Below, in pieces: positions 23,350 through 32,386 of a stretch of DNA of 32,386 bases. Within the stretch, counting starts at the first letter, position 1. The number at the start of each line of letters is the position of its first letter. The position numbers were made by a program, and so were the translations under genes. Source of the DNA: Neelides folsomi (Eukaryota; Arthropoda; Collembola; Neelipleona; Neelidae); contig JAQGBZ010000561.1 of NCBI GenBank assembly GCA_034687125.1, positions 1 through 32,386 on the forward strand. Direction: 5' to 3'. The notes beneath the pieces were generated by a model. That model made no database searches and was not told the DNA's origin. It was given only the letters and a program-made list of their open reading frames with translations.

Positions 23350-23515
23350 AAAATGAGCCAATAACCTTAAAAGAGTTAAATAACTAAAATGTTCATTTGA
23401 GGGTTAAAATAACCAAATAAGCATAAAATAACCAAATAACCTTAAAATTGTTAAAATAAGCTTGAAATGGTTAAAATAACCAAAATGTTAACCCGATGGT
23501 TAGAATAATTTTTAG
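23350..23515. repeat. Degenerate tandem repeat of GTTAAAATAACCAAA units
   Basis: Six or more irregular copies of a unit of about 20 bases, alternating TTAAAATAACCAAAT with ATAAGC or ATAACC. Confidence 0.7.
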
Positions 23516-25128
23516 ATATTTAAAATCCACTTTAAAGTTTTTGTATAATTTTTGTATATTGAGGACTAAAATGGTTTTTGTGGACGATGTAAATGAGTCC
23601 AGGTGTGGAGGTTTTGGTAAATGGGGATTTGAAGGGAAGTGGTTTTAATAGTTGAAGGGCTTCAATCCACCAAGGGCTTCCTTCCCAACTTCTCCCCATT
23701 TCCATTGGCAAAGGTTTTTCCATCCAATCTTTCGAGAATTGTTCTTTCCAAGGCTCGGGTTTTAATGAAAGACTTTTGATCGGCACGCATGAGATGAGAA
23801 CATCCGCAGTTTCCACATCTTCCCACTTCCTCCCAAAACTCCCATTGTGATAAGGGAAAAAGATAGTTCAACAATGAGCCACAAACCAAGGATCCTCACT
23901 ACAACATTTTTCATATCATTCATAGGCATGACATCAAATTCAATAACATTATTAAACTTATACAAACTAAGTACTTAACTAAAGCTAAATTACATTCAAA
24001 CCTTGGTTTAATCCACAAATGCATTAAATGCATTAAAATGCATTAGTTAGTGAAACTCATTACATTACACATGTCACATAGTACACATAGTGTATTTATA
24101 TAAAATGTATTTTAAATTCCAACTGTGCATTTCTTGTAATGTATTTCTTATGGTAAATGTAATATGTATGGTACGATTTATATGTATGGTTAAATATGTT
24201 TCACATTATAATGTATTTCATATTGTCGATATTATTGTATAAGTTTTGTTTCCTTTGTTAAGTCATAAGAATTCCCACGGAGTCTCCTTGCCCTTATTTG
24301 AGGGTTTGAAAAATGTGTTGGATTTGAGTGAGTGTGGAAGGCCGTGGTCAATAATAAGAGAAATCCTCAAAGTCCCGGGGAAGGTTTTAAAGGCCTTCTC
24401 ATAAATCCGACCCTTCAAGTCTCCGCTGTCTCCACACTCCACACAGGGTGAGGATGAAGGGCCATAGGAAAAATAAGGGCCATGAGAGACGAAGGGCCAA
24501 GGGATAGAAATCATAAGAGAAGGGAAGAAATGATAGGGAAGAAGGATAGGAAAGAAGGGAGGAAAAAGGAGAAGGGTCGAACCCTTGTGAACAACTTTTA
24601 ACTAAAGCAAAGGGAAGATTGGGCTGAAGGGCTCAGCTGGAAAATCTTTCTCTCCCAGGAATTCTTTTTATCAGCCGTAAGGAGGGGAGGAAAGAAAAAA
24701 TATTCCTTCATTCACCAACATGTTCAAACTCAACAAAATTATCTTTCTCAGACTTCATCTTCGACATGGCGGAGATAAAAAAAACATAAATTTTACAGGC
24801 CCACAAAACAAAACCAAAACCCAGGAAAAAATTTAAAATAAAGCCGGGGTTTAAATTTAATAATTTTCATTATTAAAATAATATAGTTAAGTTAAATAGA
24901 GTTTGCCAATTTTGGTATGTATTTAATAAATGTAATAAATACTAAAAGTAAATTATTTTTTTATCACATTATTAAGTAAACGTATAAATATTTTAGTTAG
25001 GGTTGTTGTATAAAGAGATTGTAATAAGGAAGATGTCAATTTGTATTTAGTTAAACTACTGATAGTTCTTTATTTAAAAGAGGATGTGAATTTTCAATTT
25101 TAATTGATTGTGTGTTTTGTTCTTGCAG

Positions 25129-25308
25129 GCTGCTATTGCTGCTGTTGCCCTCCGACCGGAATTCGTAAAGGATCTGGTGGGGGGAAGAAGTGGGGAGGGG
25201 GATTCGGGAGAGAACAAGATTTGGACTCAAACTACCGGAAATGGATCCTTGGGATGTCGGAGGTCGGGCAGAATCCAGCCCTTGGCAGATGGTTCCAAGT
25301 CTGAGTGA
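25129..25308 (+). CDS. Possible terminal exon of the gene starting at 20324
   Basis: A strong acceptor (TTTGTTCTTGCAG) opens a G+C-richer stretch that closes on two overlapping stops, TGA at 25302-25304 in one frame and TGA at 25306-25308 in another. Direct joining to the donor at 21101 uses the first frame (YRKWILGMSEVGQNPALG, ending WFQV). The second frame (AAIAAVALRPEFVKDLVGG, ending DGSKSE) looks more like ordinary protein but needs an incoming phase 0, hence at least one more internal exon. An 18-base candidate microexon (24659-24676) would not change the phase. A poly(A) signal AATAAA lies near 25603. Confidence 0.35.
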   Translation, partial: AAIAAVALRPEFVKDLVGGRSGEGDSGENKIWTQTTGNGSLGCRRSGRIQPLADGSKSE

Positions 25309-25394
25309 AATTTCTTCCCACGACCTCAAACACTTTCATATCAATTCCTATACACTAATGAACAACTGTTGAAACCCGCCAATTTTAAAAACCG

Positions 25395-25560
25395 CAATCT
25401 TATAAATACCGCTATAAAAACTCGAACTTTAAAAAAACGATCTTTGAAAAAAAGATTTTTAAAAACGATCTTTAAAAAACGATCTTTAAAAAAAGATTTT
25501 CAAAAACGATCTTTATAAACAGCGAATTTTTTAAAAACAGCGAATTTTAAAAACCGCAAG
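25395..25560. repeat. Degenerate tandem repeat of AAAACGATCTTTAA units
   Basis: Six or so copies of units like AACGATCTTTAAAAA (sometimes AAAAAGATTTTT) are flanked by copies of TTTTAAAAACCGCAA and AACAGCGAATTTT. It lies just after the possible terminal exon, probably in its 3' UTR. Confidence 0.75.
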
Positions 25561-26835
25561 CTTCCAATTTATGTTGTGTAATTTAATTTAAATGTAAGAC
25601 TTAATAAATAAATAGTGTAATTTTAAAGTTATTTTACAAAGTCAAAACTTGATGCACTTTCAATTCTTAAGACTTATTTTCATAAGGTTATTTTAATTAC
25701 TATTTAAAATGCTAATTAAACCGAGGGGTTGCAAATTTAAATTGCAAAGACACATCTGGGGATTTTGTGTTCAGACTTGTAAAAGTTTTAAAAGGAGATA
25801 TGTAAAGGAGGAGATTGGGAAAAAACACGCGACTCGTCACGTTGAGTCTGACGAGGATTAAAAAAGTCCATGCCTTTCCTATGCGTATTTGTTTCTATAT
25901 ATTTTAAATACAATTTAAAAGTTATTGACGTTGCATCACATGTGACAAAATGACGTTGGTTGTTTTTAATTGTTCATTAATGACATTCAGTGAGTTTAAG
26001 TTTAAGAGCAATTTAATGTAAAAACATTCAAAAATCAAATATTTTTAATTGAGCAATTTCAATTAAATGTTCTATTTAGAACAAATTCAAATAAATGTTC
26101 TATAATTAATTGAGCAATTAAAGATCTAATTTAAATCAAAGAAGCAAATGAAAAATACAATTTCTATTTTACAAGACTTGATTTATTAAATAAATTTTAT
26201 TTGTGTGAATTCTGAAGATATTTATATTTGTAATTTGTCAACCACACAAGAACCGTCTGAGCCTTAGTAGCTATAAATATAAGATATTCAATAAAAAAGC
26301 CTCAATAATGTTAATTAAACGTAATTTGTGTAATTGTAATTTAAACCACGTTCATTTATTTCTAAGTTTAAAAATATGTAGAAATGAAAAGCGAAAAAAA
26401 TTGTACGTTCACGTGTATGATAATTTAAAATACATTTAAATACATTTAAAAGAAGATATCAAAGGACTGTAAAGAAGAAGAATTTAATTTAAGGTAAAAG
26501 TTTACCTGAAACCACGAGGAAGAAAAAACCTCGTTTCATTTTGATCATTGTGATGAAAAAAGAAACAACTCACGTTGCCATTAAATGGCAAACAATTTTT
26601 AAATGGAAATAAAATGGAAATTAATTCCAAATTCGAAAAATAACTTCTAAATCAATTTTATTTATAATTTAAATTTTAAATATTAATTTAAACCCATTAG
26701 ATTTAATTTATCTTTATTAAAATATTAATTTACTTCATGATTATTCACAGTAATTTCTTCGAGTTTATCTTTAATGGTTATTTAGAACTAAATATTAATA
26801 TAAATATTTCAATTTTGAATATTATGATTTATATA

Positions 26836-26910
26836 AAGGGTGGGCAATAAGGATCTTTCTTTTTTAAATATACAATCGTATAAAAAGAAAGATACTTATG
26901 GCTCACTCTG
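26836..26910. mobile_element. 75-bp palindromic MITE with mariner-like ends and TA target duplication
   Basis: The two arms (26836-26866 and the reverse complement of about 26881-26910) match at about 26 of 31 positions, including TAAG, ATCTTTCTTTTT and the outer GTG/AGC parts. They enclose a short loop. TA flanks both ends (26834-26835 and 26911-26912). Outer ends of the type GGGTGGGCAATAAG are reminiscent of Tc1/mariner inverted repeats. It is either a tiny MITE or the two inverted repeats of an element that lost its whole interior. A hairpin precursor RNA is an alternative reading. Confidence 0.65.
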
Positions 26911-27632
26911 TACATAAAGTTGATACTATTGATTAAATTAAACTGAGTTTATAAAGTGTAATTAGTTAAATATGCTTTTATGATTTTTTTTATGAAAAGA
27001 ATTCTCCACGTGTCTCGAAACCCTCCAAGAGGGTCTGAATATGAAGCCCTGCGTTATTTGATACATTGTTCAGAGTTTTGAATTGCATGGCCCTGCCATA
27101 TGTGTCAACTCCGTCTGTTGGGTTTGAGCCCGAGGGTCGGGAGCGTAATGAACACCATTTATGCGTCTCTTTCCCCCTCCGATTAAAAATCGGGGAGAAT
27201 CGATTCAACACAAAAAACCCGTCCGCGAGTTTTCCAAAGGTTCTTCTCTTTTTCATCTCTCTCCTCTCCTATCATGTTTTTCCCTATTCTTCCCATGGTC
27301 TTTCTCTCCCAATTCTCCCTTTGGTCTTTCCCATGTTGGCCCTTGGTTCTGTAGAGGAGATCTCTCCCAATAATCGGAGTGTGTGTCTCCCGGGTGGAGA
27401 GGACCGGCGGGAGTGAAAGATAGGGGAACTTTCCCATGGACGGATGTCATGGGGAATGAATTCTGAGTCGAATGGGAATGAAGTGGGGGGGAATCCAATT
27501 TTTTGGCAATGAGGGCTCAGACGAGGGAGGGCATGAAACATGAAGGGACGGATTGCATAATCAACCCACCAGACCCAGAACACTCGCCCAGTTGCTTACG
27601 ACTTCATATTCTTCTTGTATTAATCCAGAGAG

Positions 27633-27878
27633 ATGAAAGGGGTGATTGGAACGGCGGGATTCCGCAAAACTTTCCCTACAACATTCTTCACTTACAGAAT
27701 CGGCACGACAAAAACCCTTTTCGCATTCCCCGACTTACCCCTACAATCTACTCGGGTTATTTTTCCCCATAGTCAGAATATCATCCAACACCAAGATTTC
27801 ATAGAATTTCTACGCCCAGACATACACCGTAATATTTTTCATACATTATGCTTTTCTTATATACGATATATTTTATAG
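27633..27878 (+). CDS. Weak candidate small ORF (81 residues)
   Basis: An ATG-initiated frame with a fairly normal amino acid mix (VIGTAGFRKTFPTTFFTYR, then NIIQHQDFIEFLRPDIHRN). It lies in a balanced-composition island that is also open in another + frame. No signal peptide or domain is recognised and no flanking exon was found. It may be chance. Confidence 0.15.
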   Translation: MKGVIGTAGFRKTFPTTFFTYRIGTTKTLFAFPDLPLQSTRVIFPHSQNIIQHQDFIEFLRPDIHRNIFHTLCFSYIRYIL

Positions 27879-28089
27879 TTGCACTGCTGATACATACAAC
27901 TGTACTACTGATACTACTACCATATATTAGGTATACTGTATATTAGGTGTATGTGCTTATATGGAATATGAAGGTTAGATAATAAAATATTCCATGAAAT
28001 GAAGTGTATCTGAAGCATAATAGTTTTAGATATTTTGTCCAAGGAATTTGGATTTCAGTGATGAAGTTTTGGTCATCGATCTTTCAACA

Positions 28090-28225
28090 TCCTCCCTTTC
28101 GTCAACGGAGCCAACTGAGCTAACTGAGCCAAAAGAAGCCAAATGAACCAAAGGAGCCAACGGAGCCAATGGAGCCAACTAAGGCAAAAGAACCAAATGA
28201 ACCAAAGGAGTGGCAAAAGAGGAGC
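28090..28225. repeat. GGAGCCAAC-type 9-bp tandem repeat
   Basis: About a dozen irregular copies of a 9-base unit (GGAGCCAAC, GGAGCCAAT, TGAGCCAAA, TGAACCAAA). In one frame it would read Gly-Ala-Asn and in another Glu-Pro-Thr, but stops interrupt, so it is a non-coding minisatellite. Confidence 0.8.
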
Positions 28226-30200
28226 CAACGAAACGAAGAGAGTTCTCAGAGTATAGTAAAAATGAGGTTTTTGTCCGGATCGATGTGAATCGTCTGAGGG
28301 AGGTCATTTAAGAGAAAGGAAGAGTTGAGGGAATTCCTTCTCTAATTCACCCCCCGTCATCTCCTAAATTTTAAATATCCCTCAAGTCCCCCAACTCACA
28401 CACGCAATTTTATTGATTCGCTTCCGATATGTCAGACAATTACAAATTATAACAGAAGTAAATGTAAGAGGAATTTCAAGGAGTTTCATAAATTCAGTTA
28501 GATCAATGTTAAATCAAAATATACCAAGATATAAGAAATTGCATATATAAATTCAATACAGAATATAATATTCTCAATAGCACATCCTGATATATAGCAT
28601 ATAGAAAATATATTTGAGATATGGTACATAATACTTAACATAATATTGTATAAGTCAAATGCAATCCGTATATACATAGGTATAAGCTTTTGTTATATGG
28701 GGCTGTTGTAAAATAATAAGGAATTGTCTCGAGTCTGTCTGGAGCTGCGAAGTTTATAAGTATGGTATTTACTAATACTATACAGTATACCATATACATG
28801 ATAAATATTTATTATGTAGAGAGAGAATAATATATGTATGAAGTTGCATGGGATTGTAAATACACGTTGAATAGATATGAATTTCTAAATTCTGAAATTG
28901 CATGGGTTGAATGGAGCTGATAGGGAAATGTTGTTTGTGCATATTTTAATAAATCCTTATGGTTTGCTTTTAACGATTATGCGTCGGCTGATGATTAAAT
29001 AAAGAGACATTGACTTTCCACGTTAATCAAATCCCCCTTGCTTTGTTCGAAAACTCTTCATTTAGAAATTTATAAAATATGCACAGCCATTTTCAGTTCT
29101 TTTCTTTCACTTCATTTACCTTCATTACCTTTTTACACTTTAATTACCTTCCTTACCTTTAATTAAAATGAAGGTTTTTTGATAAAATAAAGAATAAAAA
29201 AGGCTTTTTATAATGAAGGGGGTTTATTGTTCTTTTATAGTAAATTTCCTTTCCTGCTTTCTTTCGTTTCCTCGTTCACGTTCACGACTTTTTCTTCTCG
29301 TTTACGTCTATGGAAAATAACGGGTTTGGGGGAGAAACGAAGAAATCGAAGAAAGCCATTTTTGGCAGACAAAGAAAAAAAGGATTTTTTTTGCAATGGG
29401 GCTGATTGAGACTTTGAGGTTTGGGGCTTTGACAAGAAGGTGCGACAGCGACATCTAGGAACAACAGGATTGGTTGGATTTTATTTATAGGATTTAATAT
29501 TATTTACAAAAGTGGAAGTGGCCAATTGATAAAAATTGATAACTCGTTTGATATTTAATTAATTGTTAATTGTGATTAAATTTAAGGTGGTTAAGATTAA
29601 AAGTTAGGAGTTGGGTATTTTAAACCTAATTATTGATTGGGAGAATGAAGAGGATTGATTGGGTTATGAAAGAAGTTTTTTGATGGATTGATTTGCCTGA
29701 TATTTGAAGTGAGTTAAAGTTGTAATGTGAACCATTTGAGTCCAAACTCCAAGTGTGATAAAATTAATTTTGATGTTCAGTCCTTGCAAGAACTTTTATT
29801 TGCATCCACTCGACTCGCAATTTAATGCATTGACTTTTAACGGTTTATATCTTTACTTTAATGGTCAGTTTGTATTGAGAGGGGGAGAGGAATTTACCAA
29901 AAGTGTTGGATCATTCCAAATGATCAAAACCATGAACTTGCGAATTTAACTTTAAACAACTTCAACCTCACTCGGCTATTTTTTATCGGGCGGCCAACAA
30001 CGATTTTGTTTCAAGTACAAGGCCTTTAAATTATAATTTCTATTTCATTCAACCCAATTAGCAATTCTTTAAAGATCATTTAATCAACTTAATAAAATTA
30101 TAATATAAATTCATCTAATTAAAATTATCATTATTTAATTGTTATATTATTAATTTTATTGTTATTATTTATTAGAAAATATTTGTTCTTCGCAAATAAA

Positions 30201-32275
30201 ATGAAGTCGAGAAAAAGAACCAAGTCGGACGATAGCGAATCGAATTCGGATAATTCGGGATCGGATAATGCGAAAAAAGGAAAACGGTAATTTATTTATT
30301 TTTATTAAGTTAACAATACTAAACCCCCAAAATGAAATCTATTTATTAAATAAAGATTATATTTAATGTAATTATATTTAAAATTTAAATCATTCGACTT
30401 TCCAATAGATCAAATATTATTTTTAACCGTTTATTTGATGATTTAACGATTTAAGCTTTTTAATTATTTTATCTCCCACACATGTCTAAAAAGAAAAGCT
30501 GAATCATTCAACTGCTTCAAAATTTTTACACAATAACTTATCTAATCACATTGACTTTACATATAGTTTACACAATATGCTTTCTCAAGTATAATTAAAA
30601 TGATTCAACACGGCAGCTTTGACAATCCCAACCCAATGAGGAAACATTTACATTTGTCTTTTTCATATCCGATTTCACTCCGTCTGCTAAAATGATAAAT
30701 TAATAAACCATTTGTTTGGACCTTTGATATCTAATCGCCATTTTAAAATTATTTATCAGTCTGAATGTCTGACATTTGATTAGAACTTTTAAAATGATCA
30801 AGACATTAAAAACATTAACATTTAAATAAATTTGTATTTAAAACATTGGTCTTAAGCTTTAAGACTTAAAGTTCAACTTGTAGATTTTAACATTGAAGAG
30901 TTCTTTGAGTCTTAAAGATAAACTTATGTAAAAACGATGATGTGCTTGTGGTGTGAATGAATGTGATTGATTTATGCATTTATTCTGTTTATCTTCTTAT
31001 TTATCTCTTGGTTTATTCTTGTAGTGTCGGGGTGAGCGAGCGTAGACGCGAGAGGTCAAAGGTTGCCGCTCGTTTTCGGCGAAGCAAAGAAACGGAAATA
31101 TTCACTGAGCTCTCTTCGTGTTTGCCCATTCAGGAAAATGTGAATTTGGACAAAGCGACCGTCGTGCGTCTTTCACTTTCACATCTCAAGATGAGGAACA
31201 TGATGGAAAAAGGTTTAAAAATACAGACAAAATATAAAAATATATAGAGTCAAATATTATTAAAAATACAGTCAAATATATATATAAATACATTGGAAAT
31301 ATATTAAAATTAATTGGATTTAAATTTAATGGTAATTTAATCAGATTTAATTTAAACAAAATGAACTTAAACTTAAGAATTGTGTTTAAAGGTTAAAAAA
31401 GCATTGGGTTTAAAAATGGGGTTAAAAAAGCTCGGGGTTAAATGGAAGATTTAAATCTTAATATTTATGTATCTTTTTCATCTTTGTAGTTTTCGATTGT
31501 CCGGAGCACAAGGAAGAATTTGATTATTTGGTGTCTGGGGCTTTGAATGGATTCCTTATGGTTTTGTCAATGGACGGTGACATCGTTTACATCTCTGAAT
31601 CAATTTCAACTCATTTGGGACTTTCACAAGTAATTTAACTTTTATGAACATTTTAAGATTTTAAATAGTTTATAAACAATTATCGGGAAAATGGATCTGT
31701 AATTATAATTTCATTTATTTCAATTAAAAGATTTTAATTAAAAATTTTAATTGATGTTTTAGTTGGAGTTGTTGGGTCAGAACATTTATGATTTGACTCA
31801 TCCATGTGATGAAGGCGATCTCACCGATTTGTTACAAAAGAATAAAAAAGTTGATCGAAGCGAAGAAAAAACTCGTTCAGAAATTCTTCGTCTTAAATGT
31901 TCAATGACCCAAAGAGGAAGAAATGTTCATCTCAGAGCTGCAGCGTATAAAGTAATAATATTAAATTTTTGTTTGATTAATTTGGAAGAGAAACGAACTT
32001 ATAAACATAGCGAATCTATTTACTTATTTTGAATATCATTTTAATTAAATTATTAAATAATAACTTATGTGGATTTTAAGATTTTCAATTTTTATTAATT
32101 TTAAGGTTATCAATTACACTGGACGGATCTTTGTTGAAGAAAACGGTGGAAGCAGATGGTTTGTTGGAATTGGTGAACCTTTGCTTCATCCCTCAGATGT
32201 GGAAATTCCCCTTGATAAACAAACGTTCCTTACCAAACATACACCAGATATGAAAATGGAATTTGTTGATGAAAG
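30201..32275 (+). CDS. hif-1: Hypoxia-inducible factor 1 alpha-type bHLH-PAS transcription factor (5' part, runs off the window)
   Basis: Five exons, 30201-30286, 31025-31212, 31490-31629, 31763-31951 and 32106-32275, join in phase; about 257 residues are present before the window ends. A basic, Ser/Asp-rich N terminus is followed by a bHLH domain at about residues 33-91. Its basic region (ERSKVAARFRRSKETEIF) and second helix (LDKATVVRLSLSHLKMRN) are characteristic of HIF alpha subunits rather than ARNT, AhR or clock proteins. PAS-A follows (NGFLMVLSMDGDIVYISES, then YDLTHPCDEGDLTDLL). The last exon enters PAS-B with FLTKHTPDMKMEFVDER, the HIF signature. The family pairs with ARNT on RCGTG sites and is destabilised by prolyl hydroxylation in normal oxygen; the segment for that lies beyond the window. 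The first intron (30287-31024) is long and A+T-rich. Confidence 0.93.
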
Positions 32276-32282
32276 GTATTAA

Positions 32283-32386
32283 AATTAATTATTTAATAAT
32301 TTGACATTTAAATTAATTATTTAATAATTTGACATTTAAATTAATTATTTAATAATTTGACATTTAAATTAATTATTTAATAATTT
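32283..32386. repeat. 28-bp perfect tandem array in a HIF intron, cut by the window edge
   Basis: Copies start at 32283, 32311, 32339 and 32367. Three are complete and identical, the fourth runs 20 bases to the window end. The unit is AATTAATTATTTAATAATT followed by TGACATTTA. It begins seven bases after the intron's first base. Identity between copies implies recent expansion or homogenisation. Confidence 0.95.

Larger units (their letters stand above)
21152..25128. other. Probable long intron or intergenic DNA with tandem repeats and unresolved islands
   Basis: Repeats are listed separately. Islands of more balanced composition at about 21640-21775, 23620-23890 and 24260-24500 are open in two or three frames on both strands, so none can be called. 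24505-24577 is a long purine-rich tract. A perfect hairpin (10-bp arms TGTATGTACA, 7-base loop) sits at 22628-22654. If the gene starting at 20324 ends at 25129-25308, all of this is its intron, possibly with further internal exons. Confidence 0.35.
25561..30200. other. Intergenic region upstream of the HIF gene
   Basis: No confident gene. Small hairpins: CTCGTC/GACGAG at about 25832-25855, CGAGG/CCTCG within GAAAC/GTTTC at about 26509-26538, and TTGCCATT/AATGGCAA near 26575-26593. TTAATTGAGCAATT and AAATGTTCTAT are each repeated within 26040-26125. Islands at about 26995-27260 and 27400-27780 are open in several frames on both strands; one (27633-27878) is listed as a weak candidate. 27240-27335 is a pyrimidine-rich tract. 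29772-29949 is an ATG-initiated open frame of 58 codons with a plausible reading (LTFNGLYLYFNGQFVLRGGE) but no other support. Two CACGTG hexamers (26410-26415, 27007-27012) contain the RCGTG core bound by HIF, but are common by chance. Confidence 0.35.

Noticed and set aside
24565..24580. GGGTCGAACCC resembling a tRNA T arm
   Set aside because: No acceptor, D or anticodon arms at the right distances; the upstream 70 bases are a purine run.
26990..27583. Overlapping minus-strand open frames with Arg/Lys/Glu-rich readings
   Set aside because: They lie on a pyrimidine-rich tract of the + strand, which forces Lys/Glu/Arg codons on the minus strand. One good donor-like GTAAGT near 27700 on the minus strand has no partner acceptor in phase that I could find.
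1..32386. CRISPR array, bacterial operon, rRNA, or horizontally acquired bacterial island
   Set aside because: Tandem arrays here have no spacers of constant length, all genes have spliceosomal introns, and no ribosome binding sites or bacterial gene spacing are seen.

Overview
The window is A+T-rich animal DNA. Genes are split by short A+T-rich introns whose 3' ends read TTTCAG or TTTTAG, and all confident genes lie on the + strand. A bHLH-PAS hypoxia factor, a peroxisomal ether-lipid acyltransferase, a nitrobindin-type heme domain and many C2H2 fingers point to a small invertebrate. An ecdysozoan such as a nematode or a springtail-like arthropod is my best guess; the phylum is not proven by the sequence.

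Layout. 1-3641: no gene, with degenerate local repeats. 3642-4396: three-exon gene for a small single-pass membrane protein with a Pro/Gln/Tyr-rich tail. 5063-6109: a TA-flanked element with about 105-bp inverted ends and no transposase. 6928-10285: an eleven-exon reading frame joining an N-terminal nitrobindin barrel to nine C2H2 zinc fingers, with an internal tandem exon-pair duplication and a stop codon lying just inside the intron that joins the two halves. 10286-11587: intergenic, with a 60-bp perfect palindrome and a G+C-rich hairpin that may be an RNA gene. 11588-15840: ten-exon gene for dihydroxyacetone-phosphate acyltransferase (GNPAT), with all phases closing. 15841-20323: mostly non-coding; several islands of more balanced composition are open in several frames and could not be resolved. 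20324-21101: large first exon of an unrecognised gene, with a possible last exon at 25129. 21152-30200: repeats, a 75-bp palindromic TA-flanked MITE at 26836 and more unresolved islands. 30201 to the right edge: the first five exons of a HIF-1 alpha-type bHLH-PAS gene, cut in PAS-B, with a 28-bp tandem array starting just inside its fifth intron.

Genes working together: no operon or cluster is evident. Three genes touch oxygen, heme or NO, or peroxisomal biology (nitrobindin fusion, GNPAT, HIF), but nothing in the sequence links their regulation.

The best candidate for something undescribed is the nitrobindin-C2H2 gene. It would be a DNA-binding protein with a heme/NO-sensing domain, built in the opposite order from vertebrate THAP4, whose splice choice at 7679/7680 decides between a free nitrobindin and the fusion.
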